Assembly: GCF_009905375.1 (NCBI RefSeq)
Contig: NC_133655.1
Span: 42,570,422-42,634,421, forward strand
Direction: 5' to 3'
Length of the DNA stretch: 64,000 nt
Origin: Apium graveolens
Taxonomy: Eukaryota > Streptophyta > Magnoliopsida > Apiales > Apiaceae
In this document: in pieces, positions 11,901 through 21,683 of the stretch
Layout: each line of letters starts with the position of its first letter
How positions within the stretch are numbered: the stretch's first letter is position 1
Notes under the pieces: generated by a model
Told to the model about the DNA's origin: nothing
Database searches by the model: none
Seen by the model: only the letters and a program-made list of their open reading frames with translations
Made by a program: the position numbers and the translations under genes

Positions 11901-12632
11901 TACCAGGATTCACTAAAGCAAAACAGACTCAACCTTTGAAGTCTGCTGCAAGTGGTTTTGAAGCAAGAGTAGTTACTGGAAAGGAAGCAAGAGATAAAAC
12001 TGGATTGGGAAGTGCTGATGAAAGAAGAATACAGAACACTACCAATGATCCAACTTCCTTGAGTGAACCAGGTATTGGAGCAAATGGTTTACCATACCTA
12101 CTTGAAAGAACACATCTTGTTGTACTTCATGACAGATGGTAGGGTTTATCATATAAGGCAAAATGCCATTCCATTGAAGTATTTTGAAGAATTGGAGCAT
12201 GTACTATTCTTACTTCAAGTGGATGACAGATTGACAGGAAGTACTGCAAACTATTTGAAGGATCAGATTCAGAGACAGAAAAGGCTTTATTTTGTTAAGT
12301 CTGACAACACATATGTTCCAAAGTACAGAGATCACAAGGGTGATATAGTTGAAATGAAGCTCAACACTGCTAAAATTATAACTACCTTTCTGGGTTACAG
12401 GGCTGTGGAATTCAATCTTGAGTCTGATAAGGCATATTTGATCAGACTGGATCAGGATATAAGAAAAGCTAAGATTAATGATCTCAGGGCTGCAATCTTC
12501 CAAATTGGTGAAGATACTGCAGAGCTTAAAGATGCTAAAAGGAGGATGATTGATGAACTTAGATATGCTGAGAGATGTTTGTTGAAGAACTATCTCAGAA
12601 CAACTCCTGGCATCAGAGAGATCAGAAGATGA
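8934..12632 (+). pseudogene. Sirevirus env-like long 3' ORF, broken
   Basis: Starting at ATG 8934, about 630 codons are open to TGA 10824-10826. The same frame then continues past this and TAG 11013-11015 to about 11680, shifts by one base, and returns to the first frame near 12105, closing at TGA 12630-12632. The full span is about 1230 codons. The N-terminal 200 residues are a compact, non-repetitive domain. The middle is Ser/Thr/Pro/Glu-rich with basic clusters (KPKRTK, KRRRIA). The C-terminal part has Gln/Lys helices that look coiled-coil and a conserved-looking last 190 residues. No signal peptide or clear membrane span is visible. Sireviruses carry an extra ORF in this place called env-like; true envelope function is unproven. 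Confidence 0.7.
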
Positions 12633-12822
12633 AGCCAAGTCAAGATCTACAACTGATTAAATTCTAATATTTGTACAGACTGAAGCTGTTATCAGAAGTT
12701 AAATATTGGTAAAGCTTTAAGGACTGTAAGTTGTAGTTATCTAGTCTAATTCTCATGCATTTGTACTTAATGTTTTTGACATCATCAAATATCTATTAAA
12801 CTTGTATATTATGCTAATTTAC

Positions 12823-12836
12823 AAGTTGGGGGAGAT
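12823..12836 (+). other. Element A polypurine tract
   Basis: AAGTTGGGGGAGAT abuts the 3' LTR and would prime plus-strand DNA synthesis. Element E has nearly the same tract before its LTR (32223-32234). Confidence 0.9.
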
Positions 12837-13421
12837 TGTTAGATATATTTGTTAATGTCATGGCTAATATGATTTATGTTTAGATCTTACTTAAACAGGA
12901 TAAATCAGTACTTACTGGAGGTCAGGACTTAAGGATATCAATACTTATATTATCAGGAGATAATAATCAGAAGATGGATATCAGAACTTAAGTGCTGAAG
13001 GACGTTCAGATAAGGACAATAGTTGATTAAAGGAAAGAAGATCGAGATAAACATAAGAAGAGATATGCATGAAGAAGGAATTCTATGAAGAATAGAATAC
13101 TTGGAAGAAAAGATATCTGATTGATATATTTTAGGAAGCAGAATTATATTTCATATCAATTAGCGATTATCTTGTAACTGTGTAGTATATAAACACAGAC
13201 ATAGGGTTTACACTATAAGTGTTATCATATTCGAGAAGATTATTCATTGTAACCCTAGCATCTCTCGTGATATTTATTCATCACTGAGAGGTAACAGTTC
13301 CATACTGTAACACAGTTTATTGTTTCAATAAAGTTTGTTTTCTGTTACTTGAGTTTTTAGAGTTCGATTTGATTGTACTTTACACTATATTCACCCCCTC
13401 TACAGTGTGTGTGACCTAACA
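12837..13421 (+). repeat. Element A 3' LTR
   Basis: This 585-bp partner of 299-883 has the same TGTTAG...CTAACA ends, TATA box and AATAAA. About 13 single-base differences were counted by eye, with no length difference. Confidence 0.95.
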
Positions 13422-13822
13422 CAATCCAATCCACAATCCAATTTACCAATCCCATCCACCAACACAATTCACTTTATTAATTATAATTATTCATTTTCAT
13501 TTTGAAATTTATTTTACACTAATTTTATTTATTTATGATTTAGGACTTAGAATTAATCATCATTTTCCACCGTCAACTCGCCGAGGCTCATCGTCGACGG
13601 GGGTAAAATTTGTCGGTGCCTAAATAATTTTAGGTGTCCAGACAAATTACACGGATAAATAAAAATTCCAACATGCGATTATTTCATTTGCATCACGAAA
13701 TTCATCAGTAATTTTTCCTGAAAAAATATCAAATATCGCAAGTTAATACACGTACACCACTTCTACATAACCAAAAATAAAATAGCAGGGAATATATATA
13801 AAAAAATATCACACAAATCCCG
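13422..13822. repeat. Non-coding strip between A and B (part of D)
   Basis: About 400 bp of AT-rich non-coding sequence with a short CG-rich tract (tcgccgaggctcatcgtcgacgg, about 13578-13600). It ends with tcccg, the left target duplication of element B. With B removed it joins 26726 onward. I read it as part of the older Gypsy LTR-like sequence D. Confidence 0.45.
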
Positions 13823-15524
13823 TGTAGGATTTTATACATCACCGAAGATCCCTAGTAGCTGCTCCTCAATTGTGAAGCACTATAATACGCATACAAATCG
13901 TGAATAAATCGAGGGATCGATTACTAACCTTTAATAGCGATCCAAGAATGATGAACGGAGATCCCTAGTAGCCGATCCTCAATTGTGAAGCACTCCACCG
14001 GTATCCACCAAGAGATCAAAATAATGGAGGGAGGAAAAGGTTGAGAGAATTAGTTGCCTCCCTCTTTTTCTACATTAGAATTAGGGTTTTATTTTGGGTT
14101 GAGGCAGATAGGGTTTATAATAGTATATTTATAGGCAAAATTTTGAGCTGAAAATTTTCATAAAATATTATTATTATTAACCCTTTAATTGATTATTCTT
14201 ATTAACCAATTAACTAATAATTAAAACACCTTTTAATCATTAATCCCTTTTCTAAACACTTTAGAAAAATAATTCTCTCACTTGATTTGATTTCCAAAAT
14301 TAAATTTTTAATTAATAATATTAAGAACTTTTTTATTTAATTTATAATTAATTAAATCTCATTTAATCAATTATTAAATTTGCTAATTAAATATTTATTT
14401 CACAAATAAATAATTACCAGCCATTATTAATTAATTCCTCCACCATTAAATCATTCTCTTTTATGGTGTGACCCTTTAGGTTCAATATTAAGCCAGTAGT
14501 AGAAATAAATAATAATAAAACTATTTTATCATTATTTATATAAATTCTCTAATTTATTAAATACGATTAATTAATAAATTAATCATGTTTATTCTATATC
14601 GTGAGGGATACTTCTCAGCATATCGCGACTATCCGGATAATACGAATTCACTGCTTAGAATACCAAGAACCTATTCAGTGAATAGTTACCGTACAATTAA
14701 TTCCTTCTACCCTGCAATGTCACGATTAAATACAAGGCATGGAACATGTGTCAAGCCTATCTTATTTAATCATATGTTTTCCCATTCACTATGCTTAGTT
14801 CTAATTAATGTAAATTAGAAACTCCTTTCTAATTTTATTCACTCTGGCCAGAGATTCCTCAACTAGCATAAGTGGATCAGCATTGAACATTCTCTTCCTT
14901 TACTGGAAGGGGTAGATCCTTTATTGATTATACACTATCTTCGTGTACAAATTCCTATACCCAGTAGAGCCCTTATAATTTTCCCTGGAGACTAAGAACT
15001 AAACCAAAGCATAGTTCAGTGTACACAAGATGACTATGATGACCTCAAGTCTAAGGATACTTGTACAACTATCACTATTTGAACAACTGCTGACACGTGA
15101 GTGAACTCCATCAGTTGTTCAGTTGTGTGAGTCATGTTCAGTGAACTTATTCTATAATAAACACCTACATACTAGCTATAGTGTCACCACACAAATGTCT
15201 ATGAGAGTAGACAGCCTTCATAATGAAGCAAGCATAGTATGTACCGATCTTTGCGGATTACTAATTACCAGTTAGTAATCCTACGACCACGAAATATTTA
15301 AGTTCAGAGTTATCATCTTTTAGGTCTCATTATTATGATCTCATCATAATCCATAAAAAGCTTTACTTTAAACTATGGTACATCTTATTTAAACACTTAA
15401 ATAGATAAATCCCACAGTAAAACCAAAACAAGTCTTTTATTAATATCAATGAAATCAAAACATATTACATAAAAGTTATTCCTTAATCCTCATACATGAT
15501 TGGACTTAGAACACATCTCTTTCA
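13823..15524 (-). repeat. Element B 3' LTR (left)
   Basis: On the + strand it begins TGTAGGATTTTATACATCAC and ends CTCTTTCA, as does the right copy at 25019. Near its left edge (13846-13880) about 35 bp differ completely from the right LTR and match a segment lying about 115 bp further in. A 77-codon + strand ORF (14585-14818) lies inside and recurs in the other LTR; it has no sign of being a gene. Confidence 0.92.
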
Positions 15525-15536
15525 ATCTCCCACTTG
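15525..15536 (-). other. Element B polypurine tract
   Basis: On the minus strand AAGTGGGAGAT directly precedes the 3' LTR, the expected plus-strand primer site. Confidence 0.8.
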
Positions 15537-15538
15537 TA

Positions 15539-16434
15539 CTAAAGCCAGTCACTCTGGTATCTAATACCCATCTTGTCTTTATGATGATCAAAGTGACTTT
15601 GAGAAAGTGGCTTTGTTAAAGGGTCTGCTATGTTGTTATGTGTGTCAACTCTCTCGACGTTGACATCTCCTCTTTCGACAATCTCTCTAATCAAATGAAA
15701 GCGTCTCAAAACATTTCCTATAAGAAGTATGTCATCCACATACAATACAAGAAATGTTACCGCGCTCCCACTAACCTTCTTGTAGACACATGGTTCATCT
15801 ATGTTTTTTTGATAAAACCAAACTCTTTGATTGTCTCATCAAAATGGATGTTTCATCTACGAGAAGCTTGCTTTAAACCATATATGGTTCGTAGCATCTT
15901 ACACACTAGGTGTTCATTTCCCTTGGAAAGAAAACCCTCTGGCTGTGTCATATACACTTCCTCTTCAAGTTTCCCATTGAGGAAGGGCGTTTTCACGTCC
16001 ATTTGCCAGATCTCATAGTCGTAGTAAGCAGCAATCGCAAGCAAAATCCGCATTGATTTTAACAGGGCTACATGCGAGAAAGTTTCATCAAAGTCAATCC
16101 CTTGTCTTTGTCTGAATCCTTTTGCCACGAGCCTGGCCTTATAGGTCTCTAACTGGCCATCTGCTCCAATCTTTCTCTTGTATACCCATTTGCACTCAAT
16201 AGGCTTCACACCCTCAGGTGCTTCAACCAAAGTCCATACTTGGTTAGTATACATAGATTCCATTTTGGATTTCAAGGCACTTTGCCATTTCTCTGAGTCA
16301 ACACTACTCATAGCCTCATTATAGGTCATAGGGTCGTCATCATCAATGATTGAAAACTTATTGTCATTCTCAATAACAAGGCCATAATACCTCTCAGGTT
16401 GGCGATACACTCTCCCTGTCCTACGAATGAGCTA
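15539..16434 (-). pseudogene. Element B RT with RNase H deleted
   Basis: Minus-strand Copia RT. WTLVEAPEGVKPIECKWVYK and KARLVAKGF mark the N-terminus and MDVKTPFLNG the palm. A stop at 15853-15855 and a frameshift in an A-run follow, then the YVDD box (ORF start near 15745). Three residues after ILLIGN the frame jumps to FHLIREIVERGDV, the extreme C-terminal end of RNase H, and ends SDWL. The RT thumb/connection and the RNase H acidic residues are missing, a deletion of several hundred codons that left the frame open. A stop also separates it from integrase (16432-16434, same frame). Confidence 0.88.
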
Positions 16435-17115
16435 TTCCATAGAAGGTTGTTCAGTCTGAATAAGTGTTTCCACTTGAACCGTAGTAGTTTGTGCTTCTTG
16501 AACTTCATCAAGTTCAATCTTGCTCCCACTGTTTCCTTCAAGGATAAACTGCTTTTCCAAGAAGGTAGCATGTCTGGAGACAAACACCCTATGATCGGTG
16601 TAAAAGTAATACCCTAAAGTCTCTTTAGGATATCCCACACAATTATATTTTACGGATCTAGATTCCAGCTTATCTGGGTCAACTTTCTTGACATAAGATG
16701 GACATCCCCAAATCTTAACGTGTTTAAGACTCGGTTTCCTTTCTTTCCATATCTCATATGGAGTTTGAGGAACAGATTTGGAAGGCACCTTATTCAGCAA
16801 ATATGCTGAGGTTTCCAATGCATAACCCCACAGGAATACTGGAAGATTCACATAGCTCATTATGGACCGAACCATATCTAACAAAGTTCGATTTCTCCTT
16901 TCAGATACCCCATTCAACTGTGGAGTATATGGAGGAGTCCATTGGGAGACTATACCATTTTCTTTGAGATAAGCTAGAAACTCTCCATTCAAGTATTCAC
17001 CACCTCGATCTGATCGAAGAGTTATAATACTATGTTTGGTTTGTTTCTCCACTTCATACTTATATTCTTTGAACTTTTCAAAGGCTTCAGACTTGTGTTT
17101 CATCAAATACACATA
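16435..17115 (-). pseudogene. Element B integrase, downstream half
   Basis: Begins exactly at the CACTA junction with VYLMKHKSEAFEKF and continues through the second catalytic Asp (RSDRGGEY) and Glu (NGVSERRNRT) to the integrase C-terminal region. Its upstream half lies beyond the transposon at 21684-22460 and ends RSRFEY. The two halves meet within the duplicated ata target, so the insertion interrupts an otherwise continuous frame. Confidence 0.92.
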
Positions 17116-17138
17116 CACTACTAGAAAAATGGGATCAG

Positions 17139-17629
17139 ACATCGGTTCTGAACCGATGTTAAAAAAAATCTGAACCGATGTCTTCGCGTGTGATGTTAAA
17201 TGTCATTAGTCTTTGACATCGGTTAACAACTGATGTCTATTACAGTGCTATACATCGGTTTTAAGATTAAATGTGATGTCTTTGCAATAAATTTCAGCTT
17301 ATATTACATTATTTTAAGGTGAATATGCGTATATTATGAGGTATTTATCCATTAAAACATGAAACCTACAAGCTCTAAAAGCCATTTATTAAAATTCTTT
17401 CGAACAAACCGATGTAAAATGCTAGATCAGACATCGGTTAGATAAGTTGGCCGATGTGAAATGTTTGATCAGACATCGGTTAAATTAGCCCCCCGATGTG
17501 AAATGATGGATAATACATGGGTGTTCTTCACGAAACCGATGTTAAATCTTTTTGTTTAGCATCAGCCAGTTTCTCTAACCGATGTTATTTGACTTAAAAT
17601 ACATTGAGTTTCTTTTCAGAACCGATGTC
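17139..17629. repeat. CACTA left subterminal repeats
   Basis: Copies of AACCGATGT or its complement ACATCGGTT start at 17139, 17151, 17173, 17216, 17252, 17407, 17431, 17473, 17534, 17578 and 17621, plus near-matches. The first two form a perfect 9-bp inverted pair with a 3-base spacer. Confidence 0.9.
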
Positions 17630-18338
17630 AAATGACTATTTCACGTCGGTTTTTTTTAGTTCTTTTTCGTTTAATATTGTTTTACCTGATGTCTTTCTTA
17701 AATTTTTTACATCGTTTTATATTTACCAATGTGATGTTAATATTTTGTATATTGCATACCATCCTGATATTGTTCACATTCACATGAACCAATTACATTT
17801 ACAAACAAAAAAATACCAAACAATGCAATATAAACATAAGCTACTATTATCTACACTTAAGTGAACACCAGACTTAGAGTCTCGATTAATAACTTCAGCT
17901 AAAAATTTATTAACGTAAAGTTACTATTATAATTTAGAGAGATAATCTAAGGGGATATGACATCGAAGAATATAATCTGCATCTAGCATGCAAGCTAAAT
18001 TTCTGAGCTTCTGAACATAGTAACAAGAACTAAATATTGATGTGGCTGCTGATCTTGTGTCAGTGAATAGGCTTGCGGTTGAGACATCCGATAGTAAGGT
18101 TCTTTAAGATCAAGCTTGCAAGTGGATGTTTGCAGAATTCCTCCTTGTTCAGCACCAGGGCTCCACATTTTAACTAGTCAAAGACATTTGATAACACATT
18201 AGATTAGATCAAGTATACTGATCACATAGATACAGAAAACACCAACCTGACATAGTTAGATTGATTGTGTAACTCTGAGTACTGTGAGCAATCATATGAA
18301 GATGACCAACTATTTCTTGTCCTGGCATGACATACAGT
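17630..18338. other. CACTA interior, non-coding and decayed gene sequence
   Basis: No supported gene. From about 18240 to 18338 the minus strand can be followed as shifted, decayed continuation of the F-box gene fragment. The rest is AT-rich with no recognisable match. Confidence 0.4.
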
Positions 18339-18620
18339 TCAAGGTTTCTGGGGCAGAGCATGCGTGAGATTCCACAAAAACCTCCTTGAACCAACAATTT
18401 CATTCCATCTTTTGCACACACAACCCGCTCTAATAATGTTTGCAACGGGAAGATAAGCCAGAATTAATTCTAACAAGTCATCAGGCAAGATTGAATCCAT
18501 AGAAATGGTTATATTTTCATTGTTCCCCTCATCACTTAGCTCTGAATACGAATAAAAAACACGGACGTTTCTTACAATGCTGTCTACAGAATGACTGACC
18601 CATGATGTTTCCCCTTCCAT
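18339..18620 (-). pseudogene. Captured F-box gene fragment, HAWAIIAN SKIRT-like
   Basis: A 93-codon minus-strand frame begins MEGETSW, includes SMDSILPDDLLELILAYLP and RAGCVCKRWNEIV, and stops after RRFLWN. This matches the N-terminus and F-box of the Arabidopsis HAWAIIAN SKIRT type (At3g61590), in which the F-box binds SKP1 in an SCF ubiquitin ligase and kelch-like repeats follow. Here the kelch part is absent and sequence past the stop is shifted and decayed. Only the gene's 5' end was captured. The start matches the family's usual start. Family recognition is from memory. Confidence 0.75.
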
Positions 18621-19651
18621 AGTGAAGGAATGAAACTAATCTGAATTAAAACATTAAATATTAAAATCTATTAAATTAGAAAGGAAATTGTACAAAACAC
18701 TTCCTCAAGAACTAAGACTAGATATTGCCTTACCAGAAGTTTTACTGAATTATGGAGCATAATAAGATCTAGGGACAAGCAAATCCAAGTCTGCCACCTG
18801 CATGATATTAAGTTTAGTTATAACAAAACTCTGTGCAAGAAAAATATGTGTTCAGCTTAAAAATACACTTACAGAAGTTACAGACCAGAGAGAGAAATAT
18901 GTTCATATACAACTTAAAAACAAATGAAAACCACAATCCAGTTTATCCCCAAACTTGAACAATTTCTTCTGAATAAAATAGTCATTACATAAGCCTCTCT
19001 ACTTATACATAAATCTGCAGATTAAGTACAAATTACTGTATTAAATTTTACAACTTATACGCACCAACCGAGAAAGAAAAGCTAATATATCTCCACATTC
19101 ATCAAGATAGCTAAACAAACACATAATATATGTTTCTAACCAATATAGATATATACACTATATGATTTAACAAAAATCAAGATCGGCACTCTATGGAATA
19201 AGAAAGATACTAGAAGTTGACAAAACTACCACTAATCGTCACATATAGACTGCTTCAATCGAATGCAAATCATACTAAAGTACCTTAAAGAACAAGTGAA
19301 CAAAACAATACAACCACTGGTTCATTATTGGGTAGCAACCAGAAGAGGACAACAGAGAAATATCACAATAAGAAAAAAACACCTCCTTTTCACATTCATT
19401 CGACAACAATGATTTTTCGGTTGACAGGAAAACAAGCACCATATTATCCTCATAAAACAGACACTGCCCTAACAAACAACCTAGGGTTTCAATCATAAAT
19501 TCCAATCCTTAAAACTCCAGGGCCCCAACCCTTTTGCCCAAATATCTCCAAATATTGAACTGTATTGGACAATGTTAATAATGCTCTGCATAAATAGGGA
19601 TTTTGTAGCATCATCTTTTTGTCAAAATCATATAAGGTATTTAACAAGAGT
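18621..19651. other. CACTA interior, upstream of F-box fragment
   Basis: No convincing coding sequence. A minus-strand frame at 19275-19505 (76 codons) lacks recognisable domains. Part of the stretch may be 5' leader or intron of the captured F-box gene, since it lies upstream of its start codon. Confidence 0.35.
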
Positions 19652-20289
19652 GTGAACGTTTTGAGGCGTATCTACAATAGAATCAGCAAGCAAAAGAGAA
19701 TTGACCTTTTGTGTTTTATTTGACACATCTGGACCAAGACGTAACCATGCCGAGTACACAAGAGATTCATGAATGGTAACATGTGGAGAATGGATATCTT
19801 TCTGTTCACAATAACCACTGACACGAGCAAAAGTTGCTTGGTTCTTTGGATAACCTAAAATGTTAATACTTCCTTCGATATACCCTCCAGTTTTTCTTCC
19901 CGCTAATACATCCATCAACGTGGTCTTTCCAGCACCACTCACTCCTACTAATGCTGTCAAAACACCAGGCCTGAATGTACCACTCACATCTCGTAGCAAT
20001 TGGAGACGGTGCTTTGTGATTCCTTGACTCTTCATTTCCTGAACAAACGAATGGTTTTATTGTGAGAATCATTGACCACCATATGTTCTGCTCTCATAGA
20101 AAAACAACATATTATAATATCAATTTAAAGGACAGGTGACTTACAGGAGGCATATCAACATAGTAATTCACATTTTCAAATGCAAGTGAGAGGGGCTTGA
20201 AAGGAAGCACCATTCCTCTTCTGTTATCTTTATCAGAAGTGAAGTTTGTGTGACTTGGAGTGTTCCGTACACTCATATCTACACCTGTG
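19652..20289 (-). pseudogene. Captured ABCG (PDR-type) transporter fragment with intron
   Basis: Two exons on the minus strand. Exon one (20145-20289) encodes [14 protein letters not shown] and ends VDMPP followed by a GTAAGT donor. A 106-bp intron (20039-20144) ends in CAG. Exon two begins EMKSQG and carries the second nucleotide-binding domain start, with Walker [10 protein letters not shown], then [12 protein letters not shown] and [14 protein letters not shown]. Homology stops after [14 protein letters not shown]; the ABC signature, Walker B and membrane helices are missing. Full-length PDR transporters have about 1400 residues. Retention of an intron shows capture from genomic DNA and not from mRNA. 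The fragment cannot transport. Confidence 0.88.
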
Positions 20290-21088
20290 GTAGTTCAAAT
20301 TTACATAACAAAATCATTTAGTACCGGAATAATAAGGTATCCATGTATTGTATATTGAGGATTTTCATGCAGAAAACATTCAACTCCTCAAGGAATTGTA
20401 CAACGTAAGGTGGAGTCCAAAAGTTTGGTGATTTAAAAGGACAGAAAAACATACCATCTTCAGCTAGAAAGTGAGCTAGTATGTACTATAATGTAAGAAC
20501 TGTGCAGATTATAGTTATTGAAAATTATTTAATCTCAATTGCTAAAATTCTAAAGATTTCTCCGGTTCCAAATACAATCATTATATTCCTTTCAATTTTC
20601 ACTTTTCGCAAGTTTATGCAAAATGCGCTCGCCAGCTAGTATTGACATCTCACTATAATAATATTAGCAAAAAGGAAATACCAGTCAAAATGTTGAATGT
20701 ATTAAGAGACTTGGTTACATGTAATATCATACCTTTATTCAAATGAGCTGTAGATGTTGTGCTCCTGTCAGTAGACTTGTTCTTTTCCTTAGTGTTGGGA
20801 TCCTTATCAACGACAAACTTGGAACTTCCAAAGGCTGCATTCTTATGGTATAAACATCCAGCCACAACCCACACATCAAAGGAAAAACACCAAGAGAGAG
20901 ATCAATTTTACATAAATTGCTTTCACCATGGCCGAAATCTAACCTTTACCAATCAATTTTACATAAATCGAAGCTTCCATCAAGATATAGATAGGGACAC
21001 GAAAGATAGTGGAGAAAGAAAGAGACAAATCTCGATTCAGTGATTTTGTATTAGGTTTAAATTAGGTTTACAAGAAAGTAGCGGTAAG
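20290..21088. other. CACTA interior, unassigned
   Basis: A minus-strand frame at 20653-20874 (73 codons, starting MWVVAGCLYHKNAAFG) could be another captured exon, but I do not recognise it. The remainder shows no domain or repeat. Confidence 0.3.
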
Positions 21089-21312
21089 AAAGGAGACAGA
21101 GAGAGATAGAAAGAGAGAGAGAGGGGAGAGAGAGAGAGAGAGAGAGCTGAAGGAGATGAAGTTCGATATTTGAGAGAGAGAATCTGGGTTTTTGAGATAG
21201 AGCGGTGCTCTGAGAGAGAGACAACAAAAAGAGAGAGAGCCGCGAGTTTGAGAGAGAGAGGGAGAGTCCTGATGTGTGAGTCGAGGTTTGGGGGAGAGAG
21301 GGAGAGAGATAA
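21089..21312. repeat. GA-rich microsatellite
   Basis: About 220 bp dominated by GA repeats with interruptions. Opposed ORFs over it (21037-21330 minus, 21170-21358 plus) are simple-sequence artefacts rich in Ser/Leu or Arg/Glu. It may come from the 5' leader of a captured gene. Confidence 0.8.
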
Positions 21313-21485
21313 AGAAGAAGATAAAAACAAAGATAGAGATGTATGGGTGTGTGAGTAAAGGGAGAAGGGGGAAATAATTTTTTAACTTTTTTGTTACGGG
21401 GGAAAATTTGGGTACTCAGCGGGGGAACTGAAATATTTATTTAGTCATTTTTTAGAAATGGTTATAGATAACGGTTAGCATAAAT

Positions 21486-21612
21486 AACCGATGTTGAAGT
21501 GAAAAACATTAATTTGTTATTATTTCAAAATTGAACATAGACAACGGCTACTATGTAAAACCGATGTTAAACAGGCTTTTAACATCGCTTTTTTCTAAAC
21601 CGATGTTAAACA
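21486..21612. repeat. CACTA right subterminal repeats
   Basis: AACCGATGT copies start at 21486, 21559 and 21598, with near-matches (AACATCGCTT, ACATCGGGTT, GCCGATGT) up to about 21650. They mirror the left cluster but are fewer. Confidence 0.85.
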
Positions 21613-21683
21613 GGCTTTTAACATCGGGTTCATTATATGCCGATGTCTAAGCACCGATATCATATCTACTATTTCTAGTAGTG

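Larger units (their letters stand above)
442..12989 (+). repeat. Dispersed 10-mer AAGTTCTGAT in element A
   Basis: Exact forward copies start at 1935, 4687, 4702, 4717, 6858, 7438, 7558, 7576, 8326, 8483, 10634, 11375 and 11423. Reverse-complement copies start at 442, 7483 and 12980. The seven copies inside reading frames are all read as Ser-Ser-Asp (AGT TCT GAT). Nothing comparable was seen in the other elements of the window. Function is unknown. Confidence 0.85.
299..13421 (+). mobile_element. Element A: Sirevirus-like Ty1/Copia retrotransposon
   Basis: A full-length LTR retrotransposon bounded by two 585-bp LTRs that begin TGTTAG and end CTAACA. In order it holds an initiator-Met PBS, gag, protease remnant, integrase, reverse transcriptase, RNase H, a spacer with a small ORF, a long env-like reading frame, a polypurine tract and the 3' LTR. 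Integrase before RT defines Copia. The extra long ORF after RNase H and the gag type suggest the Sirevirus (SIRE/Maximus) lineage, known for env-like genes. The flanking 5-mers are taatc (294-298) and caatc (13422-13426), a target duplication with one mismatch. Every ORF carries stops or frameshifts, so the copy is not autonomous. I counted about 13 differences between the LTRs (about 97.8% identity). Confidence 0.92.
17116..21683. mobile_element. CACTA (CMC/En-Spm) transposon with captured gene pieces
   Basis: The element begins CACTACTAGAAA and ends with its inverse, giving a perfect 12-bp terminal inverted repeat starting with the diagnostic CACTA. The 3-bp target duplication is exact (ata at 17113-17115 and 21684-21686). 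Both ends hold clusters of AACCGATGT in both orientations, the subterminal repeats to which CACTA proteins bind. No transposase domain is recognisable in its 4568 bp. Instead the interior carries fragments of an F-box gene and an ABCG transporter gene, both on the minus strand. It is therefore a non-autonomous, gene-carrying element that must have been moved by transposase from elsewhere. Confidence 0.93.

Noticed and set aside
14585..14818. 77-codon ORF repeated at 25781-26014
   Set aside because: The two copies are simply the two LTRs of element B, antisense to its transcript; duplication is not evidence of coding.
19275..19505. Minus-strand 76-codon ORF upstream of the F-box fragment
   Set aside because: No recognisable domain; more likely leader or intron sequence of the captured gene.
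21037..21358. Opposed 97- and 62-codon ORFs with Ser/Leu or Arg/Glu repeats
   Set aside because: They translate a GA microsatellite on both strands.
17116..21683. Possibility that the F-box and ABCG sequences are resident host genes
   Set aside because: They lie inside a transposon with matched terminal repeats and a target duplication in a retrotransposon gene, and both are truncated.
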